From Schizochytrium sp. CCTCC M209059 (lineage: Eukaryota; Sar; Bigyra; Thraustochytrida; Thraustochytriidae), in assembly GCA_000818945.1 (NCBI GenBank), contig KN805374.1, positions 1,066,848 to 1,130,847 of the forward strand: 64,000 bases of DNA, in the 5' to 3' direction. The translations under genes and the position numbers were made by a program. Under the pieces are notes generated by a model that was given only the letters and a program-made list of their open reading frames with translations, searched no databases and had not been told where the DNA came from. Within the stretch, counting starts at the first letter, position 1, and each line of letters opens with the position of its first letter. Below are positions 49,785-59,700 of the stretch, piece after piece.

Positions 49785-51205
49785 GGCTCGCCTAGGCCTG
49801 TCCTTATTCGCCCGCTCGCTCACTGCCAGGCTGCGCCAAACTGCGTGCACAGTTCTTGCTCGCCCTAATTCTTCAGTACGATCAGTAAGAACCGAGATCA
49901 GGGGCGACCGTGCATGCGTGCACGCCTTGCATTGCCTACGGCGAGGCGGCGGGGGCTTGTGACCTTGCGCTCTCGACAGCGAGTCCTGGCTGAGGCCGAG
50001 CACGCCCGAGGCTAGCTAGCTAGCTAGATAGATAGCGATGCGGAGGAGGGTGGGAGCGTGAGCGCAAGCCGAGCTGAGCTCGGAAACAGGCAGCCAACAA
50101 GTGGAGTCGAAGCCCGACCTCGATGCTGCCGCGCAGAGCCACTGCCGCTATCCCACGGCGGCGTCTCGAGGGCCGGAGCGGGCCGCGCCGCGCGCGCAGC
50201 TGCAGATGAACGAGAGAATGAAGGAACGAATGTATACGAATGTACGAATGAATGAATGAATGAACGAAAGAATGAATGAATGGGTCGATGCAGAATCTCA
50301 AAGGACGCACGCGAACCCTGGAGAGTCAGGCCGCTCCCGGCTTCATTTCACTGAGCGACAAAAAAAAACACGCTTAACTAACATCGCGCGGCTGGCTACT
50401 AGTACGCAGCAGCTCCTCCTCCGCCGCCCTTCGGGCCGAGTTGACCTCGAAGCCCTCCAGCGGCGCCTGGCTGCTGCAGCCGCAAAGCAGCAGGCTAGAC
50501 GCAACTAGACGCAAGGCCCGCTCGCTCGCTCGCTCGCTCGCTCGCTTGCTTTCTTGCAGTTGCCATGGTCGCTGGCGCTGTTGCTTGCTTGCTCCACGGG
50601 CGTTCGCTCCTAGTCTTCACGGCTGAACCGCGCGCCCTGCTTGCGCCGCAGAGACAGGCGGCCCGGGTCCCGCGAGGCCTCCGGAGCGGAGGAAGGAACC
50701 AGAGCGGGCCCTCTCTCCTTGGTGGCTAGGGAGGGAGGGAGGAAGGAAGGAAGGGAGGAGGGCGGAGAGGGACTCAGCGCAGCGCAGAGGCGGCAGCCGC
50801 GATGCAGCAGCGGCCAGAGTCTGAACGTCTGGGCGGCTGAAAGTCTGCACGTGCGCGCGGGCGGCAGGTGCTGCAGGCAGGCAGGAGGCAGGCAGGCAGG
50901 CAGGCACTGCAGATAGGCACTCCTGGCATAGCACTGGCAGCCAGGTGAGCTTGCCGGCCAGCGGCAGAGGGCGGAGTTGGGTCGCGCAGAACCGCATCGG
51001 ATTGCATCGCTCTGCACGCACGCACGCACGCTCGCACGCGCGCTCGCAAGCGAGCAAGCAAGTGGGCGAAAAGAAGCGTACGAACGTGAAGCCTGGCAAA
51101 GCGAACAAAGCTCGAGAAGCGAGGAACCTGAAAAAGCGAAAGGAACCGCGCGCCCAGTCCTCTATCCACGAAGCGTTCTCCTCTTAAAAACTCAAGCAGG
51201 CCAAA
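49785..51205. other. Spacer with many tetranucleotide arrays
   Basis: Holds GCTA (about 50010-50030), GAAT (about 50230-50285), CGCT (about 50517-50546), GGAA/GGGA (about 50728-50760), GCAG (about 50876-50905) and CGCA/CGCT (about 51016-51056) runs. Open frames are compositional. No gene or RNA recognised. Confidence 0.6.
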
Positions 51206-52042
51206 ATGTGGGGCTCCTTCTTGTGCGCATCCTTTATCACCGTGTTGCACTGCTTCACGGCGATCGGGGGGCTTGTTATCATCGGCCTTTCGGCCTGGTT
51301 GCTCGCGGACGGCTTCCAGCTCAATGTCTTTACCGAGAACGACTGGATTCTCTGGATTGTGCTGGCTGTTGGCATTGTCATTCTTCTGCTTGGATGTTTG
51401 GCGGCTTGCAAGAGCAGCTCCACGAATGTGAGCTGCAACATCATCCTTGCATTCGTCCAGGCCATCTTTGGGCTCGCCATTGGAGCTCTCGGCGCGCTCA
51501 TCATCATTACCTTTGTTTACAGTGGTCAAGTGTCCGAGACGGCAGCCCCAGACTTGAACGATGGAATCAGTGGCTACATCAAGTTTCTCTCGGATTACAG
51601 TCTTGGCCTCTACGGAAGCTGCTGCGTGCCTAATGACCTTCCCAGCGGCTACGATACGCAGTGCGGTGATGTGACCTCTTCAAGCTTTGACACCGTGTGC
51701 TACTGGAACGAGGACAACCGCAACTTTGGCGAGTACAATCTCACGAGCTCTACTTGCGACAGCATCGAAGTGCTTGACTTTTGTGTGCTTTCTAGCGACT
51801 GGAAGGAGTTCCAGGATCATTTGGCTTCTTGGCTTCACGATTACGGGTTCCCTACTGGCATTGCGTTCACGGTCTATGGTGGTCTTTTGCTGTTTGCCTT
51901 TATTGGTAGCTGCATTATCGCGGTCCGGCATGCTCGGGCGCAGAGCGGCGACGATGGCGATGACGATGACGATGGCACGCCCAACGCGCTTGTAAACGAT
52001 GGTGGTCAAACCATCAACCTCAACATTGACGCGAGCTCATAG
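51206..52042 (+). CDS. Tetraspanin (first of a pair)
   Basis: 278 residues from ATG 51206. Four hydrophobic helices in the tetraspanin pattern: helices 1-3 at about 8-35, 47-67 and 77-103; a large extracellular loop at about 105-220; helix 4 at about 227-250. The loop holds a Cys-Cys pair (GSCCVPND) and further cysteines (QCGD, TVCYW, STCDS, DFCVL) able to form the usual disulfides; the CCG motif lacks its Gly. The cytosolic tail is Asp-rich. Tetraspanins organise membrane microdomains by lateral partner binding; partners are unknown here. A second tetraspanin follows 1.7 kb downstream on the same strand, suggesting an old tandem duplication. Confidence 0.88.
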   Translation: MWGSFLCASFITVLHCFTAIGGLVIIGLSAWLLADGFQLNVFTENDWILWIVLAVGIVILLLGCLAACKSSSTNVSCNIILAFVQAIFGLAIGALGALIIITFVYSGQVSETAAPDLNDGISGYIKFLSDYSLGLYGSCCVPNDLPSGYDTQCGDVTSSSFDTVCYWNEDNRNFGEYNLTSSTCDSIEVLDFCVLSSDWKEFQDHLASWLHDYGFPTGIAFTVYGGLLLFAFIGSCIIAVRHARAQSGDDGDDDDDGTPNALVNDGGQTINLNIDASS

Positions 52043-53741
52043 TGTGGCTGCATCGTGAATGACGTGGGGGCCACCTAAAGAAAAAGGGACAAGGAAGTGA
52101 GCGTGTGTGTGTGAGAGAGAGAGAGAGGGGGGAGAGGGGGCATCGCATTGCATTACCCGTGAGCGTCGATTGACCACTCGCTGGGCGTGGGTGGGTGAAC
52201 GGTGTACGGCTGCATTTCGTAGCTCAGAGTTCGTAAAAAACACAACAAGAAAGACTTGTTGAACGAAGCTTAGTAGACGCAGAAATCATGTAGAGGTATT
52301 TAGTTACATTTTCGTTCCGTATCCGACTCATCAGCTGTTCCGCGGTCGCAGACGCTGCAGCTAATTGGATTGTCTGTCGTCCACTGGTTCTCTTTCGGTG
52401 GCGACGGAAAAAAGAGACTTTTCAGTGATAAGTCATGTCCGCGCCCGCGTCCGCGGCTACGGAGAACAAGGGCACTGTAGTGGTCAACATTTGCAGCTGC
52501 AGCGACTGTGAGTGCGACATCTTCTGCGCTTACAAGCGTTTGGCTAGACCGCCAGCTGCTGCTGCCTGTCTGCCGTTGGACAGAGACATCGGATGGTAGA
52601 TTACCTGCAGCAGCACAGCTGATGATGAGGCAGGGCACTACTGGAGGCAAAATGTTCGATGGACAATTGTGGGCCGGCTTTCTCGTTTTCCAAAAGTTGC
52701 CATCGTTCCGTGCTGACAAGGTCGAAAGCCTCTAGTGCTTTCATTCCACAGCGGTACGACAGCGATTGTCATGGTGTCTCCCCCACTCATGTTGCCTGAG
52801 GTTGGCTGTTAGGGTAAAGTGCGCTTCTCTCGCTCCTGCCAGTGGCTAACATGTCCGGCTGGCCGATCGCGACTCGACTGCGGCCTCCGATCCGCGTTCG
52901 TACAGCTCTGGCCAGCCCAGCGCTCTGGCCAGCCCAGCGCTCTGGCCAGCCCAGCGCTCTGGCCAGCCCAGCGCTCTGGCCAGCCCAGCGCTCTGGCCAG
53001 CCCAGCGCTCTGGCCAGCCCAGCGCTCTGGCCAGCCCAGCGCTCTGGCCAGCCCAGCGCTCTGGCCAGCCCAGCGCTCTGGCCAGCCCAGCGCTCTGGCC
53101 AGCCCAGCGCTCTGGCCAGCCCAGCGCTCTGGCCAGCCCAGCGCTCTGGCCAGCCCAGCGCTCTGGCCAGCCCAGCGCTCTGGCCAGCCCAGCGCTCTGG
53201 CCAGCCCAGCGCTCTGGCCAGCCCAGCGCTCTGGCCAGCCCAGCGCTCTGGCCAGCCCAGCGCTCTGGCCAGCCCAGCGCTCTGGCCAGCCCAGCGCTCT
53301 GGCCAGCCCAGCGCTCTGGCCAGCCCAGCGCTCTGGCCAGCGAGGGACGCGCGCGCGGAGAGGGCCGGTGCCTGCGAGGCGCCGCGAAGCTCACACGAGC
53401 GGAGGGAGGAGAGGAGGAGGGCGCCGTGACTGCCTGCCTGCCTGCCTGCGTGACCCTCAGGCTGACGCTGTGAGGGGAACGAACGCCAGGCGAGGCGAGC
53501 GAAGCGGCCAGTGGCAGACAGAGAGAGACGCAAAATGACAGACAGACAGACAGACAGACAGACAGGGAGGGAGAGGGAGAGACACAGCGAGCTGTAGGTG
53601 CAGCAGATCCGGCAGCAAAACTGCAACAGCTGCCGGCGGCCGAGATTCGAGTGTCACGCCGGAGAGCGGAGACGCGAAGGGAGAAGAGAGCGCAAGGGGG
53701 AAGCGGCTGGCGGCGGAGAGAAGCGAGAGGAGGCGAGGAGA
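52043..53741. other. Spacer between tetraspanin genes
   Basis: Contains a GA run (about 52112-52128), the 17-bp minisatellite (separate entry), a CCTG run (about 53430-53448) and an ACAG tetranucleotide array (about 53534-53566). The open frames through the minisatellite on both strands are repeat artefacts. Confidence 0.65.
52905..53340. repeat. 17-bp minisatellite, about 25 near-perfect copies
   Basis: The unit GCTCTGGCCAGCCCAGC repeats without visible change over 436 bp (about 25.6 units). The unit contains no stop in any frame when concatenated, so open frames of 180-280 codons appear on both strands. There are no spacers, so it is not a CRISPR array. Confidence 0.95.
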
Positions 53742-54572
53742 ATGGCGTCCTGCAGCAAGGGCCTTCTGGTCCTCTTCAATGTCCTGGTGCTCTTGGTGGG
53801 CCTCGGCGTGCTTGCGATCGGCATCTTCTTGGTCGTTGAGTACAACAAGGGCCGCCAGGACATCTTTGGAGACCAGTACCCGGCCTGGGCCAACTATGTC
53901 GCGATCGCTGTGGGCGCTGTGATCGCCATTATTGCCGCCATCGGCTTCTGCATCACCCTCACCGAGAGCAAGTGCCTTCTTGGCCTCACCGGAATCATCC
54001 AGCTCTTCTTCGCGATTGTCCTTATTGTGGCTGGCGCCTTCATCATGGTTTACACGGGCTACCTTGAGGATATCCGCGATACCGCGGTGCTCGACCTCGA
54101 CAGTGGCATTGGCAACTCCAAACAGTACCTTTACGACTACATTGCTGGTGTCTACAACAACTGCTGCAGCCAGCTCACGCCCACTATTGAGGGTTGCCCG
54201 GATGTCCCAAACACTGTTGACGAGGCGGACCAGTACTGCTACTTTAGTCAAGACAGCTTCGCAGCTGGCACGAACCTCGATGCCGATGCCTGCTCCTCCT
54301 TTCAGAGCGGCGGCGAGCTCGAGTGGTGTCCCACGGGCAACGCTGCCACCGGAGAGGGCCTCAAGGAGTTCCAGACGGAGGCCGCGAACTACATGCGCGA
54401 CTACATTTGGCCTGCGGGTGTTGCCCTCGTTGTCTTTGGTGGCGTTCTCTTCATTGCCTGCATCCTCTCTTTCCACCTTGCTTGCCGCACGCGTCCCTCG
54501 GATGGAAACTACCAGCACGTCCCCGAAGGCAAGCCGCAGCAGTCAAATCAGCAAGGCATGACGATGGCATAA
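53742..54572 (+). CDS. Tetraspanin (second of a pair)
   Basis: 276 residues from ATG 53742 (MASCSKG, a typical tetraspanin start with a Cys near the membrane available for palmitoylation). Four hydrophobic helices: about 8-30, 48-70, 77-100 and 225-250. The large extracellular loop contains NNCCSQ, GCPD, QYCYF, DACSS and EWCPT, i.e. the Cys-Cys pair and partner cysteines; as in the first copy the Gly after Cys-Cys is absent. The cytosolic tail is short and Gln-rich. The frame is open upstream of the ATG but Arg/Gly/Glu-rich, typical of GC-rich leader DNA, so 53742 is chosen. Confidence 0.88.
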   Translation: MASCSKGLLVLFNVLVLLVGLGVLAIGIFLVVEYNKGRQDIFGDQYPAWANYVAIAVGAVIAIIAAIGFCITLTESKCLLGLTGIIQLFFAIVLIVAGAFIMVYTGYLEDIRDTAVLDLDSGIGNSKQYLYDYIAGVYNNCCSQLTPTIEGCPDVPNTVDEADQYCYFSQDSFAAGTNLDADACSSFQSGGELEWCPTGNAATGEGLKEFQTEAANYMRDYIWPAGVALVVFGGVLFIACILSFHLACRTRPSDGNYQHVPEGKPQQSNQQGMTMA

Positions 54573-54797
54573 ATCGAGCAAGCGTTAATCATCTACCCTC
54601 GAATGTTTGTGTTCCCCCCTGTTCGCTCGCAAACATTCACGAATACAACGAGAGGCGAAGAACATGGATAAATTATAAAGTAGGCGTTTCTTTCGTTCGT
54701 TTTCTTCTTGATTGAAAACTTGACTTCTCTTCATGCTTTTTTTTGGGGTGGTGGTGGTGTCTTCACCTACTATAACGGACTCTCCTAGAACATCTCC

Positions 54798-56228
54798 CTA
54801 TGTTGACGCATGCACACTCGACATAGTATTCAATGGCCAGCGAGGGAGCGCCGCAAGAGTGTCCGCGTGAGAGCGCAAATCTGCCAAAGTTCTTCCTGGA
54901 CCCGCTGCAACGAGCTCGGCGCCAGCCCAAGCAATCATGACGCCATTGTCCGTGCAAAGTCGCGGCGGAGGAACATGCAAAGGTATCCCAAAGCAATTCG
55001 CCAGACGCTCCAAGCGCTGACGCAGGGCTGCGTTCGAAGCAACTCCGCCCGAAACGACCAAGGATCGGGGCGGGCGGGCGCTCAAAGGCTCATCTGGCAT
55101 TCGCGCAACGTCCTTGTTGTACTTGCGTCGCATCGAAACGTCCACTTTTTCGAGATACGCCGGTTCCATTCTGCACCCAGAAAACACGAGAGCCCGCCTC
55201 GTGGAATTTTCCAAATGCGTCAGCGCGGCATGCTGGAAACCCGCGGCAACATCGGCCATTTCCGCGGCACTCAAGGGCTCCGCGTTTCGTTGCCCAACGT
55301 AGCGCCTCACCGCAGACTTTAATCCAGAAAAGGAAAAGTCGCACGAGTGCACATTGTGTGATCTTGTCAGCGGAACACGAAACGGAATGGCTTCCGGGTT
55401 TCCTTGCGCAGCTAATCGCTCGACCTCCTTGCCCGGATGGCCCGAAACGCTACCGTCACACCCCATGACCCTTGCGACCTTGTCGAAGCATTCGCCAATT
55501 GCGTCATCCAGGGACTGCGCCACAAGCGTGTAGTCTCGCACGCCATTCACATGCACAAGCAGCGTATGCCCACCTGAAGCGATCAGAGTCAAAAAGGGAA
55601 AAGCCGCTGGCGAGTCTTCAAAGAGCCGTGGTATCAGCGCGTGGCCCTCGAGATGATTCACAGCGACGACAGGGACAGCATGCTGCGATGCGTAGTTCTC
55701 GGCTGCGCGAATGCCCGCCCAAAGGCACGGCGACAGCCCAGGTCCCGTCGTCACTGCAATTGCATCCACCTCTTTCCAAGATAACTTTGCCTGCTCGAGC
55801 GCCTGCTCCACGACAAGAGGCAGGTTCGCTTCGTGCGCCCTGGCCGCGAGTCTTGGGACGATGCCGCCGTACTCGCGATGAATATCAAATTGTGACGACA
55901 CGACATTGGCAAGCACTTCTGCCTCGATGCCGACGCCCGTCTTTTTCGCTGCCCTGCGAGACCTCTGGCGTACGCGTAGCACGCCCACGCCCGTGTCGTC
56001 GCAGCTGGTCTCGACACCTACCACCACAACGCCGCCACCGTCCCGGCCACTGTCCTCGCCGTCAACTTCGTCTCCGCGTGTGACTGCGTCGACACGAGGG
56101 TCGCTCGCTTGCGTTGAGCAGAGCGGCCGCCTGCACAGCAGAGGAACCCCGTCTCCACCCCAGGCGGGTCGCGCGCGCCGTCGCGTGGCCGCACGCGCGC
56201 CGCCACGGACGCCCCGGAGCAGCAGCAT
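54798..56228 (-). CDS. OSGEPL1: Mitochondrial tRNA threonylcarbamoyladenosine transferase (Kae1/Qri7/TsaD family)
   Basis: 476 residues from ATG 56228. An Arg/Ala-rich N-terminus without acidic residues for about 40 residues looks like a mitochondrial presequence. The Kae1/TsaD core begins at VVGVETSCDDTGVGVL; metal-binding His residues are in NHLEGH (192, 196). Other signature blocks are YGGIVPRLAARAH, GPGLSPCLWAG, LIASGGHT, HSCDFSFSGLKSAVRR, VVSGGVASNAALR and CTDNGVMIAWAG (metal Asp). It transfers the threonylcarbamoyl group from TC-AMP to adenosine 37 of ANN-decoding tRNAs. The presequence points to the Qri7/OSGEPL1 branch rather than cytosolic Kae1. It contains an insert of about 25 residues near 345-370. 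Start codon lies 17 bp from a CTTTG repeat. Confidence 0.92.
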   Translation of the reverse strand: MLLLRGVRGGARAATRRRARPAWGGDGVPLLCRRPLCSTQASDPRVDAVTRGDEVDGEDSGRDGGGVVVVGVETSCDDTGVGVLRVRQRSRRAAKKTGVGIEAEVLANVVSSQFDIHREYGGIVPRLAARAHEANLPLVVEQALEQAKLSWKEVDAIAVTTGPGLSPCLWAGIRAAENYASQHAVPVVAVNHLEGHALIPRLFEDSPAAFPFLTLIASGGHTLLVHVNGVRDYTLVAQSLDDAIGECFDKVARVMGCDGSVSGHPGKEVERLAAQGNPEAIPFRVPLTRSHNVHSCDFSFSGLKSAVRRYVGQRNAEPLSAAEMADVAAGFQHAALTHLENSTRRALVFSGCRMEPAYLEKVDVSMRRKYNKDVARMPDEPLSARPPRSLVVSGGVASNAALRQRLERLANCFGIPLHVPPPRLCTDNGVMIAWAGAELVAAGPGRTLADLRSHADTLAALPRWPLNTMSSVHAST

Positions 56229-56746
56229 GGTCGCGCTGCAGTTTTGCTTTGCTTTGGTTTACTTTGCTTTGCTTTTGCTTTGCTTTGCTTTGCTTAGGTG
56301 GGCAGGAGGAGTCTATAACCGACTTGCCGCGAGACTCTACAAGTCAAGGTTGGCGCGCTGCCAGTACACTATGGTGCCTTGCGCTGCGGCCCTTTAACAA
56401 TTCAAAACCAACCAAAAAAAATATTAAAATATTAAATTCGAAAAAAAAATCGAAAACAACAAACGTCAAACGACAGCCGCTCGCCGTCAGACGCCCGACA
56501 AGCAGAGCGCGCGTCGCGTCGCGCCGCGCCGCGCCGCGCTGCGCCGCACAGCGCAAGAGGAGGCAGGTCGAGGGGCCCGCGCCCGCTTGCGCGCCTCGTC
56601 GCGTCCGCGTCTCCCTGCACCCCGCCCGCGCGCGTGCGAGGCGGGGCAAGCGCGCGAGAGCGCCCACCCGCGGTTGGTTTTGGATTTTTTTTCCCCTTTC
56701 TCTCGCCTTCGGTTTTCTCCACGCGCGCGAGCGCTCGCGCGGCGAC
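56229..56746. other. Divergent promoter spacer with two pentanucleotide arrays
   Basis: 518 bp between the starts of the Qri7-type gene (-) and the nucleoporin gene (+). Holds a CTTTG array (about 56243-56296, 15 bp from the minus start) and a GCGCC/GCGTC period-5 array (56511-56554, about 190 bp before the plus start), with an A-rich stretch at 56410-56460 between. Confidence 0.65.
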
Positions 56747-59700
56747 ATGGCCGGGTTTCTCAGCGACGAGGAGCGTGAAAAGGCGCAAAAGGATGACGCC
56801 GCCACCTCGTGGATTGTAACCAAGGCAGAAAAGGCCCTGGCCAAGCTCGAAGCCCAGGCCGAAGAGCAGTCTGCAGCGACAGCCGCGCTCCGCGAAGAAA
56901 ACGCCAGGCTGCAGGTACAAGCACGCCAAGGCTCGCAGGCCACAGAGCTCGGCGAAAAAGTGCGCTCGCTCGAGTCGCAGGTGAACCAACTTCGCGTGGA
57001 AAATGCGGACCTCAAGAATCAGCTCGACCGCGCGACGCGTCGAGCTGATGCTGCCGACGAGGTTGCCCATCGTATGCGGACCAGCACCACCCAGCTTCGC
57101 GAGGAGCTCGAAAGCCTTAACGCTCGCTATCTTGAGCAGCAAAAACGATCTCTCGAAACCGAGGAGGCCCGCACGCAGGACGAGTCCAAACTTGCCAAGG
57201 AAGAAGTCTCGTTGTGGGAACGTAAAATGGAGCTCAAGGAGCGCGAGATCAAATGGCTTCGTGCTATGCTCGATGAAAAGGCGGAAGAGATCCGCGATCT
57301 GCGTACCTCGCAGGCCTCGGCCTCGCACGAGTCCGACATTCGTCTCAGCAACGCCAATGAGGTCGCTGCAGCAAAGGAGAAACGTATCATTGAGCTTAAC
57401 GAGCAGATTGACGCCAAGGCGGCCGAAATCACAGAGTTGCAACGGTCTCATGCCAACGAGCTGCTCAGTCTCCGGGAAAAGTATGAAGCTACCGAAGAGT
57501 TTGCGCGCAAACAAAGCGAAATCAATGAAGAGCGTGCCCGTCTCATGAAGGAGGACGAAAAATGCATCGAGGATCTCCGAACGAAGATTAGCCAGTGCGA
57601 AACCGAAAAGGACAATATCGTTTATGCGCAGACCGAGCGCCTCGCAAAACTTCGTGCCGATCATGCCAAGAGCATTGCCGACCTCCAAACACAACACGAA
57701 AATGAGCTCAAGGCCGCCGAGGATGCCCGAACCGCAAAGGATGAGGACGTAAGGCGCAAAACGGAGGAAATTCTTCGCATCGGTGATCTTTCACAAACTG
57801 CTGCCACCGAAGAACTCGCGAAACGTGGCATCTCGCTCACGGCAGCCTTTACTGAGCTTGAAAAGGCCCGCCAGGAGCACCACGCGGACCAGGACGAAAT
57901 CACCCGTCTTAAGGGCCATTTGGCGCGCATTCTCGAAGATATGGAGCATACGGCGCCCCGTGTCAAGGAGTTGCACGACCAGCATGCTCGCCAGGTCGAG
58001 GAGTTCGAACGCCTTAGCTACGCACACAGCGAAAGCATGGAAGAGGTTGCCCGTCTTCGCGACGCACTTTCCTCCTCGAACCGTCATCGCGATCGTGCAG
58101 AGGATGCTCTGGCAAAGTCTCAGCAGCAGGTATCTGACCTCACGCGCCAAGTACGCCAGCTCTTGCGGGCGCAACAGGAAGCTCGGAATGGCCGCGCTGC
58201 CCCTAGCCCGCTGGTGGCACCCCCTCGGGCTACGGGCTACCTTAGCAAACTTGGCGGTAACTCCACTGCCGCGGATCTCGTGTCGCAGGAGCTTGCCACG
58301 TACAACGGCATTGATGAGCTCCAGGAGAAGCACATGAAGCTCCTAGCCGTCGTACGCGATCTTGTCATCCAGCAGGAAGAAGCTGAAGCGAAATTGCAGG
58401 AACGCGTCAACGATGCCACTGAGCAGGTGTTGCGCGAAAGCCAGGAAGAACTCGAGCGTAGTCGTGAGGATCGCAAGCGTCAAGAAGCCGTGGTCCGCGC
58501 CATTGTGATGCAGCGCAACATGTACCGCACCCTCTGCATGCAAAGCAACCAGCAGGCTCTAGAGACTGGCCTCTTGCAAGACGGCGTACCAAGCGCAGCA
58601 TCTGTTGGGCAAGGTGTGGCTCTTCTCAAGGATGGCCAGGCACCCACCCCGGCCAGGTCCGTGGCGGGAACCCCGGGCAAGAACCCAGCCACGCCCATGC
58701 ATGGAGGTTCTGCAGCCACGCCCGGCTCCATCGCGACGGGGACACCCATGTCGCTTCAGAGCCCCGCTCGGGCAGACGCAGCCGCTGCGGCTGCGATCAA
58801 ACGTGAATATGCCGAATTCCGGGAAGAGGTGCGTAAGGATACCAAGGCTCTCCAGGACCAGCTTGACGAGCGGCGAAATGAGCTTTCCAAGGCACGCGCA
58901 GAAGCAATCGAGAGCAAGGCAGATCTTGCTTCGGCCACCAAACAAGTCGAGTCTCTCGAGCGGTACATTGAGGATCTGCGAAGCGATCTCGCGCGGGCCA
59001 GAGAGTCCCATCAAAGTGTCACGCAGCAGCTCATGGACTCGTTCAAGGCAAATTCGTCCAGCAGCGAGCAGCTTACCGAGCTACGCGACCAGGTAAACCG
59101 CTTCGAGGAGGAGCGCTCGCAGTGGGAGGCGAGTCGCGCCACAAAGGAAGCGGAGGTGGACTTTTTGCGGCAGCAAAACGAGCGTCTTCACGAGCAGCTC
59201 AACACGCAGCGCAAGATGCTCGACGCTTACAGCAGCATGGAAGAAGGGCGCGTTGCAGAGCTTTCCGCGGCGAACAAGCGGCTCTCCAAGGAGAACGAGC
59301 GTCTCGAGGAGCTCCTTGAGAATTTGCGCGCTAATTCTAGCGACGAGCGCCAAGGCGCCATGACCTCCAGCATTGAGCTTTCGGAGCGAGTCAAGACGCT
59401 AGAGAACGCGCGCACGCGTGCCGAAGATGCAATGCGCGACGCTAACGCTCAGGCGGCAGAGGCCAAGGCCTCGCTCGAGGCTGCAACTGTCCGCGAGAAG
59501 GCGCTCGAGGACCAGCTCAAGGACCTGCGCGAGCTTTTGCGAACACGGGGCGCCGCGACCCCTGCCGAATCGACATCCTCCTCATCGGCGAGCGCGTCTA
59601 CCAATGGCCAGAGCGACCGGCTCACTGCGCTGCAGCGCGATCTTGAGGCGCGTACCAAGGACGTGGAGACTTACCGCGCGATCGCCGCCGAGAATGAAAA

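Noticed and set aside
52905..53340. CRISPR-like array
   Set aside because: Repeats are directly contiguous without spacers and the DNA is eukaryotic.
52787..53626. Repetitive open frames of 180-280 codons on both strands
   Set aside because: Pure translation of the 17-bp minisatellite, open in all frames because the unit has no stop.
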